Source: Sinorhizobium sp. BG8 (lineage in GTDB: Bacteria > Pseudomonadota > Alphaproteobacteria > Rhizobiales > Rhizobiaceae). From it: a stretch of DNA of 64,000 nt. Numbering within the stretch: the stretch's first letter is position 1; each line of letters starts with the position of its first letter. The notes beneath the pieces are model-generated. The model saw nothing but the letters and a program-made list of their open reading frames with translations. It searched no databases and was not told the origin of the DNA. The position numbers were made by a program, and so were the translations under genes. The stretch lies in NCBI RefSeq assembly GCF_016864555.1, contig NZ_CP044011.1, positions 2,003,501-2,067,500 of the forward strand. Reading direction: 5' to 3'. Below are positions 25,051 through 34,870 of this stretch, in pieces.

Positions 25051-25937
25051 GAACCATCCCCGATGCCCTTGCCGGCCATCTCGAAGGCGATGCAACGACC
25101 ATCTGCCACGCCTGGCGCGTGACGCGACGCGACGGGACCGCTCTCGGGTTCACCGAACACGACCACGACCTGGTGTTCGCCGGCACCACCTTTCTGGCGG
25201 CGAGCGGTTTCCAGGCGAGCGACACGGAGGAGACGAGCGGACTTTCGGCCGAGGCGAGCGAGGTCGCGGGCGCCTTCTCCTCGGAAGCGATCCGAGACGA
25301 GGACCTGACGGCCGGCCGCTACGACGGCGCTCGGGTGGAGGTCTTCGTGGTCAACTGGCAGGCGCCGTCCGAGCGCGTGTTGCTCAGGGTCGGCGAGATC
25401 GGCGAGGTGACGCGGGCGGGCGACGCCTTTCGCGCGGAGATCCGCCGCCTCACTCATTCTCTCGACCAGGTGAAGGGACGCGTCTATGCCCACCGCTGCG
25501 ATGCGGTTCTGGGAGACGAGCGCTGCGGCGTGAACGTCGCAAGCAGCGCCTTCCGCTCGTCCGGAACGGTCGTTAGGGTGAAGGACGAACTGAGGCTGGA
25601 GGTCGAGGGCCTTTCGGTTTTCACCTCGCGCTTCTTCCGCTACGGGCTGCTGACATTCTCGAGCGGCGAGAACGACGGACTTGCGGCGGACGTCGAGGAT
25701 CATCGCACCGCGGGCGGCACCACGGAGATCGTCCTGTGGCTGCCGATGCCGAGGCCGGTCTCTCCCGGCGACGTTTTCAGCATCGTTGCGGGCTGCGACA
25801 AGCGCTTTTCCACCTGTCGAAAAAAGTTCGCCAATGCGCTGAATTTCCGCGGCTTTCCGCATATGCCGGGCAGCGATTTCACCTACAGCTATGCCGACGG
25901 CGACACCGAGCATGATGGGCGGCCGCTCTATGAATGA
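25047..25937 (+). CDS. GTA tail hub protein (DUF2163, gp13-like)
   Basis: This 296-residue protein fits the DUF2163 family of GTA hub proteins. It has FTEHDHDLVFAGTTF in the first domain and four conserved cysteines in two clusters (RCDAVLGDERCG and GCDKRFSTCRKKF), followed by NALNFRGFPHMPG. Related hub proteins of lambda-like tails hold an iron-sulfur cluster through such cysteines, so the same is likely here. It starts at a GTG overlapping the gp12 stop and overlaps gp14 by eight bases. Confidence 0.9.
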   Translation: MRTIPDALAGHLEGDATTICHAWRVTRRDGTALGFTEHDHDLVFAGTTFLAASGFQASDTEETSGLSAEASEVAGAFSSEAIRDEDLTAGRYDGARVEVFVVNWQAPSERVLLRVGEIGEVTRAGDAFRAEIRRLTHSLDQVKGRVYAHRCDAVLGDERCGVNVASSAFRSSGTVVRVKDELRLEVEGLSVFTSRFFRYGLLTFSSGENDGLAADVEDHRTAGGTTEIVLWLPMPRPVSPGDVFSIVAGCDKRFSTCRKKFANALNFRGFPHMPGSDFTYSYADGDTEHDGRPLYE

Positions 25938-26388
25938 GAGCGGGACGACGTCCGCGATGGCGATCTCGGTCGTTTCGATCGCTCGCAGCTGGATAGGGAC
26001 CCCCTACAGGCACCAGTCGTCGCTAAAGCATGTGGGGTGCGACTGCCTCGGACTGGTGCGCGGGGTGTGGCGCGAGGTTTACGGCAGCGAGCCGGAGCGA
26101 CCCGTGGCCTACCAGCGGGACTGGGCGGAGCGGAGCGGAAACGAGCGCCTGCTCCAGGCTGCCCGCCGCCATTTCGGGGAACCCGTTCCGTCTGGGCAAA
26201 TGCTCCCCGGCGACGTGCTGATCTTTCGCTGGCGGCCGGACTGCGCGGCGAAGCATGCGGGCATTGCAAGCAGCAAGGACCGTTTCATTCACGCCTACGA
26301 ACAGGCAGCGGTCGTCGAATCGCCGCTGGTTCCCCATTGGCGGCGGAGGATTGCCGCCGCCTTTCGCTTTCCAGAACGCGCACTCTGA
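25930..26388 (+). CDS. GTA cell wall peptidase, NlpC/P60 family (gp14-like)
   Basis: The 152-residue protein has the NlpC/P60 catalytic stretch WIGTPYRHQSS followed by GCDCLGLVRG, with Cys39 as the likely nucleophile. KHAGIASSKDRFIHAYE supplies the catalytic His region. In GTAs this baseplate enzyme cleaves peptidoglycan so that DNA can enter a recipient cell. It lies between the hub and the host-specificity genes, the standard position. Confidence 0.9.
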   Translation: MNESGTTSAMAISVVSIARSWIGTPYRHQSSLKHVGCDCLGLVRGVWREVYGSEPERPVAYQRDWAERSGNERLLQAARRHFGEPVPSGQMLPGDVLIFRWRPDCAAKHAGIASSKDRFIHAYEQAAVVESPLVPHWRRRIAAAFRFPERAL

Positions 26389-26421
26389 TTGGGCATCGCC
26401 CCCAGCCGAGGTTCCGAACGA

Positions 26422-29400
26422 ATGGCCACCATTCTCTTTCAAGCTGCCGGTGCTGCCCTCGGCAGCGTCTTCGGGCCGTTCGGCGCGATCATCGGGCGCG
26501 CGGCGGGTGCGCTCGCCGGATCGGTCGTGGATCGTTCGATCATCAACGGCATGACGACCATAACCGGCGCGAGGCTCTCCGACGCGCGCATACCCGGTGC
26601 CGAGGAGGGGACAGTCATCAATCGGGTCTACGGAACGGTCAGGATCGGCGGAACGCTGATCTGGGCGACGCGCTTCGAGGAGGAAGTGACCAGCGAACGC
26701 TCGGGCGGCAAGGCGACCGGACCGCGTGTCGAAACCTACAGCTATTTCGGAAATTTCGCGGTCGGCATCTGCGAGGGACCGATCGCGGGTGTGCGGCGCA
26801 TCTGGGCGGACGGCCGCGAACTCGACCTCACGACGATCGAGATGCGTCTTCACAAGGGCCGCGAGGGACAGGCGCCGGATCCGCTGATCGAGGCCAAGCA
26901 GGGCGAGGGGAAAGCGCCTGCCTATCGCGGCCTCGCCTATGCCGTGTTCGAGCACCTGCCGCTTGACGGATTCGGCAACCGGATACCGGTGCTGCAATTC
27001 GAGGTGATCCGGCCGGTGGGTAAGCTCGAAAAGCGCATCCGGGCCGTCACGATCATCCCCGGGTCGAGCGAGCACGGCTACGATCCGCGGCTTGTGACCG
27101 AGCGGACCGGTTCGGGTGCGGGACGCAACATCAACCGCAATACGATGATCGCGGAGACGGACTGGACGGTGTCCATCGACGAGCTGCAGAGCCTCTGCCC
27201 GAACCTCGAGCGGGTGGCGCTGGTGACGGCCTGGTTCGGAACGGACCTCAGGGCAAGGCGCTGCCGCATCGTTCCCGGCGTCGAGGTGGCAAGCCGAAAC
27301 GACGAGAGCAGGCCCTGGAGCGTCAGCGGGATCTTGCGAGCAGACGCGCATCTCGTCAGCCGCAGCGGCGGTGGCCCGGCCTATGGCGGGACGCCCAGCG
27401 ATGCGAGCGTCGTGGCCGCGATCAGCGATCTCAAGGCACGGGGGCTGAAGGTCTACCTGTACCCCTTCGTGCTGATGGATATTCCGGAGGACAACGGTCT
27501 CGCCGATCCCTATGGCGGCGGCGAGCAGGCAGCCTATCCATGGCGCGGCAGAATCACCTGCCATCCCGCAATCGGCGAGAGCGGCAGCGCAGACCGGTCG
27601 GCGGAGGCGCGAGAACAGGTCGAAGAATTCTGCGGAGCTGCCCGGGAGGCGGATTTCGAGGTTTCCGGCGAGACCGTCACCGGTCCGGTAACGGATGAAG
27701 GGTTCCGGCGCATGGTGCTTCACTACGCGTTGCTGGCCAAGGCGGCAGGCGGCGTGGACGGCTTCATCGTCGGCTCCGAGATGCGCGGCCTGACGCGGGT
27801 TCGCGACGGCGACGGAAAATTCCCCTTCGTGGACGCCTTGCGGGACCTCGCGTCGGATGTGCGCGACATCGTCGGTGCCGGAACCAGGCTCACTTATGGG
27901 GCCGACTGGAGCGAGTATTTCGGCTACCAGCCCGCGGACGGAAGCGGGGAGGTTCACTACAACCTCGACCCGCTCTGGGCCTCGCCTGCAATCGACGCCG
28001 TGGGAATCGACAACTACATGCCGCTCTCCGACTGGCGCGACGGCGATACGCTTTCCGGCAACCCAGACGGCTTCTCACTTTCCGAGGATGCCGGCGCCAT
28101 GCGCGCGATGATCGCCCGGGGAGAGGGTTTCGACTGGTACTATCAGAGCGCGGCCGACCGGCGCGCCCGCGAGCGTGCTCCCATCACCGACGGCCTCTTC
28201 GGCGAACCCTGGATCTACCGATACAAGGACATCGAAAGCTGGTGGTCCAACCACCATCACGGGCGGAGCGACGGCACCCGGGCAACCTCCCCATCGGACT
28301 GGGTGCCGCGCTCGAAGCCGATCTGGTTCACCGAGCTCGGTTGCCCGGCCGTCGACAAGGGCGCAAACCAGCCCAATGTCTTCACCGATCCCAAGAGTTC
28401 GGAGGATGCGCTTCCCTATTTCTCTACCGGTCTCAGAGCGGATGCGCTGCAGCGCCGGTTCCTCGATGCGCATCTCGGCTGGTGGACGCGCGGCGAGGCC
28501 GATCCCGAAATGGTCGACGCCGACCATATCTTCCTGTGGACCTGGGATGCGCGGCCCTATCCGGCGTTCCCAGAAAACACAGACCTCTGGTCGGACGGGG
28601 GCAACTGGCAGCGGGGACATTGGCTGAACGGCAGGCTGGGTGCAGGAACGGTGGCCGACGTGATCGCTGCCATTCTCGAGGATCACGGGTTTGACGACTA
28701 CGACGTCTCGGGTGTCGGAGGCGACCTCTCCGGTTTCGTGCAGGCGGAGCAGACATCGGCGCGCAGCCTTCTCGAAAGCCTGATGGCCGCGTTCCAGATC
28801 GACGCGATCGAGGAGGGCGGGACGCTGAGGTTCCGCTCGCGCCTGAGGGCGGCGGCACCCGGGACTGAAATCGCCGTGCTCGCCGAGCGACCGGACGAGA
28901 CATCGTTCGAGGAGACGCGCGCGCATGCGAGCGAACTCGCCGGAGAAGTCATTCTCGACCATTTCGCGGACCAGGGCTCCTACTCGCGCGTTGTCGCACG
29001 CTCGCGGCGCATGGTCGTCGACAACGACCGGGTGATGCGGCTTTCGCTGCCCGGCGTGCTCCACGAGGGGGCGGCCGCGCAGGCGGTGGAGGCGGCGTTG
29101 CGTGACCATCGGATGGCCCAGCGCCAGATCTCCTTCCGCCTACCTCCGAACATGCTCGCCCCTGTGCCGGGGGATGTGGTGACCCTTGTGGACGGGCCGT
29201 CGGGCTCGTTTCTCGTGACGCGGACGACCGATGCGGAAGTCCGCGAGGTGGAGGCAAGGGCGTTTGCGGGTGCCGAGGGCGCAGGCGGCGAGCCGGACGA
29301 CGACGAAGCCCCGCGGTCGACAGGCGCGGTGCTCTCCGCATCCCAGGCCTTCATGCCGGACCTCCACTTTCTCGACCTGCCCGGCTACGAGGCGGGCCAG

Positions 29401-30279
29401 CCCGAGGATTTCGCGCGGGTTTCCGCCCAGACGCGACCGTGGAAACCCATTCTCGTCTCGTCTTCACCGGTCTTCGAAGGCTACCGGTCGCGCGTGCGCG
29501 TCGATCGGCCGGCGCGGTCGGGCCGGCTTGTCGCTTCGCTCGGCCCCGGTGTCGTCGGCCGATTCGATCATGCCAATGTCCTGGTGACAGACATCGACTA
29601 CGGCGGACTTTGCTCTGCGGACCGGCTGTCCGTTCTCGATGGCGCCAACCGGATCGCGGTCGCCTCGACGGACGGACGGTGGGAAATCATCGGGTTCCTC
29701 GACGCCGAGGAAATTTCCGGGGGGCGCTGGCGCCTGTCCGGCCTGCTGCGCGGGCTTGCAGGATCGGAGGACGCGATGGCCGCAGGCCATACCGCGCAGT
29801 CGGCGGTGGTCGTGCTCGACGAGGCCGTCAGGCCGTTGGGGATCGCTGCCGACGAGGCCGGGCGCAGCCTCAACTGGATTGCCGAGCGGATCGGCGGGGG
29901 TGGCGGGATGGCCGGGCCGATCGCATTTGCAGGCGGCGTGAGGGCGCTGACGCCGCTCGCCCCGGTGCATCTGCGTGCGCGGCGCGATGTCTCGGGCCAG
30001 ATCCGCTTTAGCTGGACGCGGAGAGGACGGGTCAATGCCGACAGCTGGCTTTCGACGGACATTCCTCTGGATGAGCCGCAGGAGGCCTACCGGCTGGACA
30101 TCCTCGCGGGGAACGACCCCGTGCGCACCGTAGACTTGCTGGATGCGAGCTACGTCTATCCCGTCGATACGGAGATTGCGGATTTCGGAACTGTCCGGAC
30201 GGAAATCTCCTTTCGCGTGCGCCAGAAGGGCCAGTCGGTGCCCCTTGGCATTCCCGCCGAGCAAACCATCACTCTCTAG
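26422..30279 (+). CDS. GTA host specificity protein (gp15-like baseplate megatron)
   Basis: This 1,285-residue protein starts MATILFQAAGAALGSVFGPF, the typical opening of GTA gp15. A GTA-type TIM-barrel domain spans roughly residues 345-720 and includes LKVYLYPFVLMDIPEDNG, EMRGLTRVRDGDGKFPFVD and LGCPAVDKGANQPNVF. It is followed by a phage tail protein domain and a C-terminal strand-rich receptor-binding part. The protein sits at the tail tip and recognises the recipient surface. GAGG precedes the ATG at 26422; an earlier start would add 11 residues. It is complete and shows no frameshift. Confidence 0.93.
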   Translation: MATILFQAAGAALGSVFGPFGAIIGRAAGALAGSVVDRSIINGMTTITGARLSDARIPGAEEGTVINRVYGTVRIGGTLIWATRFEEEVTSERSGGKATGPRVETYSYFGNFAVGICEGPIAGVRRIWADGRELDLTTIEMRLHKGREGQAPDPLIEAKQGEGKAPAYRGLAYAVFEHLPLDGFGNRIPVLQFEVIRPVGKLEKRIRAVTIIPGSSEHGYDPRLVTERTGSGAGRNINRNTMIAETDWTVSIDELQSLCPNLERVALVTAWFGTDLRARRCRIVPGVEVASRNDESRPWSVSGILRADAHLVSRSGGGPAYGGTPSDASVVAAISDLKARGLKVYLYPFVLMDIPEDNGLADPYGGGEQAAYPWRGRITCHPAIGESGSADRSAEAREQVEEFCGAAREADFEVSGETVTGPVTDEGFRRMVLHYALLAKAAGGVDGFIVGSEMRGLTRVRDGDGKFPFVDALRDLASDVRDIVGAGTRLTYGADWSEYFGYQPADGSGEVHYNLDPLWASPAIDAVGIDNYMPLSDWRDGDTLSGNPDGFSLSEDAGAMRAMIARGEGFDWYYQSAADRRARERAPITDGLFGEPWIYRYKDIESWWSNHHHGRSDGTRATSPSDWVPRSKPIWFTELGCPAVDKGANQPNVFTDPKSSEDALPYFSTGLRADALQRRFLDAHLGWWTRGEADPEMVDADHIFLWTWDARPYPAFPENTDLWSDGGNWQRGHWLNGRLGAGTVADVIAAILEDHGFDDYDVSGVGGDLSGFVQAEQTSARSLLESLMAAFQIDAIEEGGTLRFRSRLRAAAPGTEIAVLAERPDETSFEETRAHASELAGEVILDHFADQGSYSRVVARSRRMVVDNDRVMRLSLPGVLHEGAAAQAVEAALRDHRMAQRQISFRLPPNMLAPVPGDVVTLVDGPSGSFLVTRTTDAEVREVEARAFAGAEGAGGEPDDDEAPRSTGAVLSASQAFMPDLHFLDLPGYEAGQPEDFARVSAQTRPWKPILVSSSPVFEGYRSRVRVDRPARSGRLVASLGPGVVGRFDHANVLVTDIDYGGLCSADRLSVLDGANRIAVASTDGRWEIIGFLDAEEISGGRWRLSGLLRGLAGSEDAMAAGHTAQSAVVVLDEAVRPLGIAADEAGRSLNWIAERIGGGGGMAGPIAFAGGVRALTPLAPVHLRARRDVSGQIRFSWTRRGRVNADSWLSTDIPLDEPQEAYRLDILAGNDPVRTVDLLDASYVYPVDTEIADFGTVRTEISFRVRQKGQSVPLGIPAEQTITL

Positions 30280-30296
30280 AAACGGGGAAATGAGCC

Positions 30297-30503
30297 ATGG
30301 AAGATACGAAGGCATGGTACCGGTCGCGGACGGTCTGGGGTGCGCTGGTCGCGATCGTGGCCTCCTGCGCGAACATTGCGGGCATGGAAATCAGCGGGGC
30401 GGAGCAGGCCGAGCTCGTCGAAACGATCGCCGCGCTTGCAGCCGCTGCGGGCGGACTTGTTGCAATTATAGGGCGAGTTCGCGCCCGCAGGACATTGCGC
30501 TAG
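30297..30503 (+). CDS. Small two-segment membrane protein, holin-like
   Basis: This 68-residue protein has two hydrophobic stretches, VWGALVAIVASCANIAGM and a later Ala/Ile-rich segment (residues about 43-60), with a short charged loop and a basic C-terminus (RVRARRTLR). The layout resembles small phage holins. It starts 17 bases after the GTA host-specificity gene with GGGGAAAT upstream, so it may be the last gene of the GTA unit and act in release. That role is an inference from shape and position. Confidence 0.55.
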   Translation: MEDTKAWYRSRTVWGALVAIVASCANIAGMEISGAEQAELVETIAALAAAAGGLVAIIGRVRARRTLR

Positions 30504-30605
30504 TAAGCCCACCCGTGATTGTGGAATGGGGCCGCATTCATTTGCCATTCAGCGTGGATCGGTTAATCCTTTGGGCCAAGTCGATCTGCGTTCGAAAGTT
30601 TACCT

Positions 30606-30857
30606 ATGGCTTCGCCACTTACTATAGCCGCATTCGCCGCTAGCATGGTCCTGTCCGGTGCTTCGGTGCCGGAACAGGCACCGGACCTCGTCACGGTCGC
30701 TGGCGATTGCAGTGCGGCCGCGCGTCAGGTGCTGGCGGAAACCGGTGGCGAACTGCTTTCTGCCCAGCCGAAGAACGGCGTGTGCGTCGTGACAGTCCTC
30801 GTGCCCGGAAAGGGAAACGCCCGTCCCCGCAAGGTTACGGTTCGGGTGCCAATGTAG
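30606..30857 (+). CDS. feuN: FeuN-like small periplasmic protein
   Basis: The 83-residue product has a cleavable-looking signal (MASPLTIAAFAASMVLSGAS) and two cysteines that could form a disulfide. In Sinorhizobium a small secreted protein, FeuN, is encoded just before feuP and restrains the FeuQ-FeuP system. Size, export signal and place upstream of feuP and feuQ here match. I assign it on context and not on a known motif. No strong ribosome site is visible. Confidence 0.6.
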   Translation: MASPLTIAAFAASMVLSGASVPEQAPDLVTVAGDCSAAARQVLAETGGELLSAQPKNGVCVVTVLVPGKGNARPRKVTVRVPM

Positions 30858-30920
30858 TTTGAACCTGCGTGGCCGGACGCTGTCCGGCGCGGGGCGAAGA
30901 GGTAAGGGGACAGGCTGAGC

Positions 30921-31592
30921 ATGCGCATTCTGGTGGTCGAGGACGACGTCAATCTCAACCGGCAGCTGACCGACACGCTGAAGGAGGCCGGCTACGTTGT
31001 CGACCAGGCCTTCGACGGCGAGGAGGGGCATTATCTGGGAGACAGCGAGCCGTATGATGTGATCATCCTCGATATCGGCCTGCCGGAAATGGACGGGATC
31101 ACCGTGCTCGAGAAGTGGCGCGCGCAGGGCAAACGCATGCCGGTCCTGCTTCTCACGGCTCGCGACCGCTGGAGCGACAAGGTTGCCGGCATCGATGCCG
31201 GTGCGGACGACTATGTCGCCAAGCCCTTCCATGTCGAGGAAGTGCTTGCCCGAATCCGTGCGCTGATCCGCCGCGCTGCCGGTCATGCGAGCTCCGAGAT
31301 CGTCTGCGGTCCGGTCAAGCTCGACACGAAGGCCTCCAAGGCAACCGTCGACGGGGTCCACCTCAAGCTGACCTCGCACGAGTATCGTCTCCTGTCGTAT
31401 CTGATGCATCACATGGGGCAGGTCGTCTCGCGCACCGAACTGGTCGAACACATGTACGACCAGGACTTCGATCGGGATTCGAACACGATCGAGGTTTTCG
31501 TCGGGAGGCTGCGCAAGAAGATCGGGCTCGATCTCATCGAGACCGTGCGCGGCCTTGGCTATCGCATGCAGCCGCCGGCCGGCAGCCAATAG
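30921..31592 (+). CDS. feuP: Response regulator, OmpR family, FeuP-like
   Basis: The receiver domain (1-120) has the acidic pocket EDD at residues 7-9, the phospho-acceptor Asp51 in DVIILDIGLP and Lys101. The C-terminal winged helix (about 130-220) includes TSHEYRLLSYLMHHMGQVVS and the final ETVRGLGYR. Next to a FeuN-like gene and a matching kinase it is best read as FeuP, which in rhizobia controls export of cyclic glucans and low-osmolarity growth. It is followed by the kinase gene after about 80 bases. Confidence 0.85.
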   Translation: MRILVVEDDVNLNRQLTDTLKEAGYVVDQAFDGEEGHYLGDSEPYDVIILDIGLPEMDGITVLEKWRAQGKRMPVLLLTARDRWSDKVAGIDAGADDYVAKPFHVEEVLARIRALIRRAAGHASSEIVCGPVKLDTKASKATVDGVHLKLTSHEYRLLSYLMHHMGQVVSRTELVEHMYDQDFDRDSNTIEVFVGRLRKKIGLDLIETVRGLGYRMQPPAGSQ

Positions 31593-31674
31593 GAACCAAG
31601 CGGATGGAGCTCAGCAGCCGGAACCCATTCCGCCTGAAACTGAAGCGTTCGACACAGGGAAGTGACCGCACTTG

Positions 31675-33099
31675 GTGACGCCGAGTTCGCAGAAGACGAA
31701 GGCCCGTTCACTCACCTTCCGGGTGCTTCTGATCGCGACCCTATGGGCCGTGGTCGCGCTCGTCGTGATCGCGATCGTGATCTCGACGCTCTATCGGCAG
31801 AGCGTGGAAGAAAGCTTCCAAAACCTTTTGCGCGCCCAGCTCTACAACGTCATCAATTCGATTTCCGCCGACGAGGAAGCAACGCTGTCGGGCAGCCCCC
31901 AGCTGGGCGACCTGCGTTTCTCCCAGCCGAGAACCGGCTGGTACTGGATCGTCGAGCCGATCGGCGACAACTTCAAGTCGCCGTCTCTTTCATCGACTTC
32001 GCTCGGAAACGGCAGCATTCCAATTCCGGACACCGACAAGATACCCTTCAACACGCGCTACGAGCGCTACTACACGACCCGCGATTCCTTCAACAACGAC
32101 GTCGAGGTTGCCGAGACGGAAGTCGTGCTCGACGCGGAGGGGCGCACCGCGCGCTTCAGGGTCGTCGGCGCGCGCAACGTGCTCGAGGACGACATCAACG
32201 ATTTTTCGCGCAGCCTGTTCATCGCGCTGATGGGTTTCGGCATCGGCAACATCATCCTCAACGGCGTCGCGATCCTCATCGGCCTCAAACCGCTCGACCA
32301 CGCGCGCAAGGCGCTCGAAAAGATCCGCGCCGGCGAGAGCGAGCGCCTGGCGGGGGATTTTCCCCGCGAGATCCAGCCTCTTGCGGTCGAGGTCAACGCC
32401 CTGATCGACAGCAACCGGCGCATTATCGAGCGCGCGCGCATGCAGGTCGGGAACCTCGCCCACTCGCTGAAGACGCCGATCGCCGTGCTCCTGAACGAGG
32501 CACGCGTCCTGGAACCCCAGCATGGCGAACTCGTGCGCTCGCAGGCGGAAGCCATGCAGGGACAGGTTCAGTCCTACCTCAATCGGGCACGGATCGCGGC
32601 CCAGCGCGAATCCCTGCTGGCGCGCACGGAAGTGTTTCCCGCGCTCGAGCGGCTGGCGCGCGTGATGCGGCGGCTCAATCCCGACAGGAATTTCCCGCTT
32701 TCCGTCGACCCGCCGAACCTGACGCTCGCGATGGAGCAGCAGGACCTCGAGGAAACTGTCGGCAATCTTCTGGAAAATGCGGCGCGCTATGCGCACAACT
32801 CGATCGCGATACGTGCACGCCTTGCGCCTCCGGAGACGGGCGACGACAGCGCCTCGCGCCTGACCTGGGCGATCATCGAAGTCGAAGACGACGGTCCCGG
32901 GCTGGAGCCGGAGGAGATCAGAGAGGCGATGAAACGGGGAAAAAGGCTGGACGAAAGTCGCCCTGGAACGGGCCTCGGGCTTTCGATCGTCAGCGAGATC
33001 ACCTCGGAGTATCAGGGTAAGTTCAACCTCTCGCGGGGCCAGTCCGGAGGGCTGCTTGCAAAACTCGTACTGCCGGTGGTGACAAAGGATGTTGCCTGA
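31675..33099 (+). CDS. feuQ: Sensor histidine kinase, FeuQ-like
   Basis: This protein of about 474 residues has a membrane helix near residues 18-40, a periplasmic sensor of about 140 residues, a second membrane helix at about 183-205, then HAMP-like and catalytic parts. The phosphorylated histidine lies in NLAHSLKTPIAVL (about residue 264). The ATP-binding part shows LENAARYA, VEDDGPGL and RPGTGLGLSIV. Starts possible are the GTG at 31675 or the TTG just before it; GGGAAG lies upstream. It is the partner of the FeuP-like regulator. The FeuN-like protein probably touches its periplasmic domain. Confidence 0.83.
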   Translation: MTPSSQKTKARSLTFRVLLIATLWAVVALVVIAIVISTLYRQSVEESFQNLLRAQLYNVINSISADEEATLSGSPQLGDLRFSQPRTGWYWIVEPIGDNFKSPSLSSTSLGNGSIPIPDTDKIPFNTRYERYYTTRDSFNNDVEVAETEVVLDAEGRTARFRVVGARNVLEDDINDFSRSLFIALMGFGIGNIILNGVAILIGLKPLDHARKALEKIRAGESERLAGDFPREIQPLAVEVNALIDSNRRIIERARMQVGNLAHSLKTPIAVLLNEARVLEPQHGELVRSQAEAMQGQVQSYLNRARIAAQRESLLARTEVFPALERLARVMRRLNPDRNFPLSVDPPNLTLAMEQQDLEETVGNLLENAARYAHNSIAIRARLAPPETGDDSASRLTWAIIEVEDDGPGLEPEEIREAMKRGKRLDESRPGTGLGLSIVSEITSEYQGKFNLSRGQSGGLLAKLVLPVVTKDVA

Positions 33100-33204
33100 G
33101 CGAACGGACAGTGCAAAAAGGGAGTGAACTGTGGCGCGGATATTCGCACTGTTCCGACTCGGCAGCGATTGCCGGCAGAGCATGAAGAGAGACGGTCTGG
33201 CTGG

Positions 33205-33648
33205 ATGAAGACGCATATCCGAGTTGCCCTTATCCCCTCTATTCTGGCTGCATCCGTGCTTTCGGGTTGTGCCTCGACGTCCGGCGCGAAGGCGACCGGA
33301 GGCGGTCTACTGACATCCAGGAGCAGTACCCCGGCAAATTCCGGGGTCTATATTTCCTCCCTGCAGGGCGGATTGATCGATCGCAGCAAGGTGGCCTCTA
33401 TCTCCAGCGCGGACCGGCAACGGGCACTCGAGGCGGAGTACCGTGCGCTGGAGGCGGCGCCGGGCGGGCAGCCGGTGGTCTGGCAGGGGCAGGGCGTTTC
33501 AGGTTCGGTGGTTGCGGCCGCGCCCTATCAGGTCGGTTCGCAGAACTGCCGCCAGTACAGCCATACGGTGACAGTCCAGGGACGCGAGACCGTCACGCGC
33601 GGTGCGGCCTGCCGCAACGCCGAGGGTGTCTGGGCACCCCTGACCTGA
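33205..33648 (+). CDS. Small outer membrane lipoprotein
   Basis: The 147-residue product has a lipoprotein signal ending in VLSGCAST, with Cys22 as the lipidated residue. The mature part is rich in Gly, Ser and Gln, ending with SQNCRQYSHTVTVQGRETV and a second CRN cysteine. This is like the C-terminal end of the 17-kDa surface antigen type of alphaproteobacteria. I chose the ATG at 33205 because the signal starts there. It lies between feuQ and ccmI; its function in the envelope is unknown. Confidence 0.75.
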   Translation: MKTHIRVALIPSILAASVLSGCASTSGAKATGGGLLTSRSSTPANSGVYISSLQGGLIDRSKVASISSADRQRALEAEYRALEAAPGGQPVVWQGQGVSGSVVAAAPYQVGSQNCRQYSHTVTVQGRETVTRGAACRNAEGVWAPLT

Positions 33649-33742
33649 CAGCTGCGTCCAGATTGCGGCGAAACGCCTCAAATCTGCGTCATCGATCGAT
33701 TTGGAATTGGAATTCGGGGGGCGTTCCAGTAAGTCGACAGCT

Positions 33743-34870
33743 ATGCTTTTCTGGATACTCGTTGCATTTCTGACGGCCGCGGTCGCGGCCATGCTGCTCT
33801 TGCCGCTGCTGCGCGCCCCGGTGGCCGAAGCGGCAGCGGATAGTCATGACGTCGAGGTCTATCGCGACCAGCTCGATGAAGTGAAGCGCGATGAGGCCGC
33901 CGGGCTCATCGGCGCAGGCGAGGCGGATCTCGCGCGAGCCGAGATTGCGCGACGTCTGATCGCCGCCAAGAAGGCCGAGGAAAAGACCGGTACTGCCGCC
34001 TCCGTCGGGCGCAACCGTCTTGCCCAGCTTCTCATCATCGTTCTCATGCCCGCCATCGGGCTCTGTCTTTACTTGACGACGGGGAGCCCGGACCTTCCGG
34101 CGCAACCGCTCGCAGCACGCCTCGCAAACCCGGGCAACGACATCAACATCCTGATCGCCAAGGCGGAAAGGCATCTGGCACGGAACCCCGATGACGGGGC
34201 CGGCTGGGATATCCTGGCGCCGATCTACTTCCGCAACGGCCGTATCGAGGATTCCGCAAACGCCTACCGTCAGGCGATACGGCTTGCCGGTCCGACGCCC
34301 GAGCGCCTCGACGGCTACGCCGAGACGCTGATGGCGCTCTCCGATGGTGTGGTGACGAAGGACGCACGCGAGACGCTCGAGCAATCGCTGGCGCTTGCGC
34401 CGGGCAACCCGCGGGCAAAGTTCTACCTCGCGCTGGCCCTGGAGCAGGACGGCAAGGACTCGGAAGCAAAGACCGCATTCGAGGCGCTTGCGGCCGAGTC
34501 CCCGAAGGATGCGGCCTGGCTTCCGCTCGTCAACAGGCACATCGCGGCGATTTCCGCCAAGTCACCGGCCGCTCTCGGCAATCCGACGGCCGATGACGTC
34601 GCCTCTGCGGCCCACATGGACGCTGGCGGCCGGCAGCAGATGATCGAGGGGATGGTGGCGAGCCTCGAGGCCAAGCTCAAGGAGGACCCCGATAACATCG
34701 AGGGTTGGCTCCGGATCGTTCGGTCCTACGTTGTGCTGGATCAACGTGCGAAGGCTGAAGACGCCTTAAAGACGGCTCTGATGACGTTTCCGCGAGACAG
34801 CGACGGCGGCAGACAGCTGATGGCAATGGCACAGGAACTTTCGATTCCGGTCGAGGAAAGCACGAAATGA
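33743..34870 (+). CDS. ccmI: Cytochrome c maturation protein CcmI (CycH)
   Basis: CcmI holds apo-cytochrome c for haem attachment. This 375-residue protein has two N-terminal membrane helices (residues 1-20 and about 89-108) around a cytoplasmic loop with [19 protein letters not shown], then a periplasmic TPR-like region beginning [20 protein letters not shown]. The ATG at 33743 starts the first membrane helix. It is the first of four overlapping genes, ccmI-ccmE-ccmF-ccmH, a standard rhizobial arrangement (cycHJKL). Confidence 0.92.
   Translation: MLFWILVAFLTAAVAAMLLLPLLRAPVAEAAADSHDVEVYRDQLDEVKRDEAAGLIGAGEADLARAEIARRLIAAKKAEEKTGTAASVGRNRLAQLLIIVLMPAIGLCLYLTTGSPDLPAQPLAARLANPGNDINILIAKAERHLARNPDDGAGWDILAPIYFRNGRIEDSANAYRQAIRLAGPTPERLDGYAETLMALSDGVVTKDARETLEQSLALAPGNPRAKFYLALALEQDGKDSEAKTAFEALAAESPKDAAWLPLVNRHIAAISAKSPAALGNPTADDVASAAHMDAGGRQQMIEGMVASLEAKLKEDPDNIEGWLRIVRSYVVLDQRAKAEDALKTALMTFPRDSDGGRQLMAMAQELSIPVEESTK

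Noticed and set aside
31662-33020. A 452-codon frame overlapping feuQ on the same strand.
   Set aside because: Arg/Gln/Ala-rich composition without domains; feuQ in the other frame has all kinase motifs.
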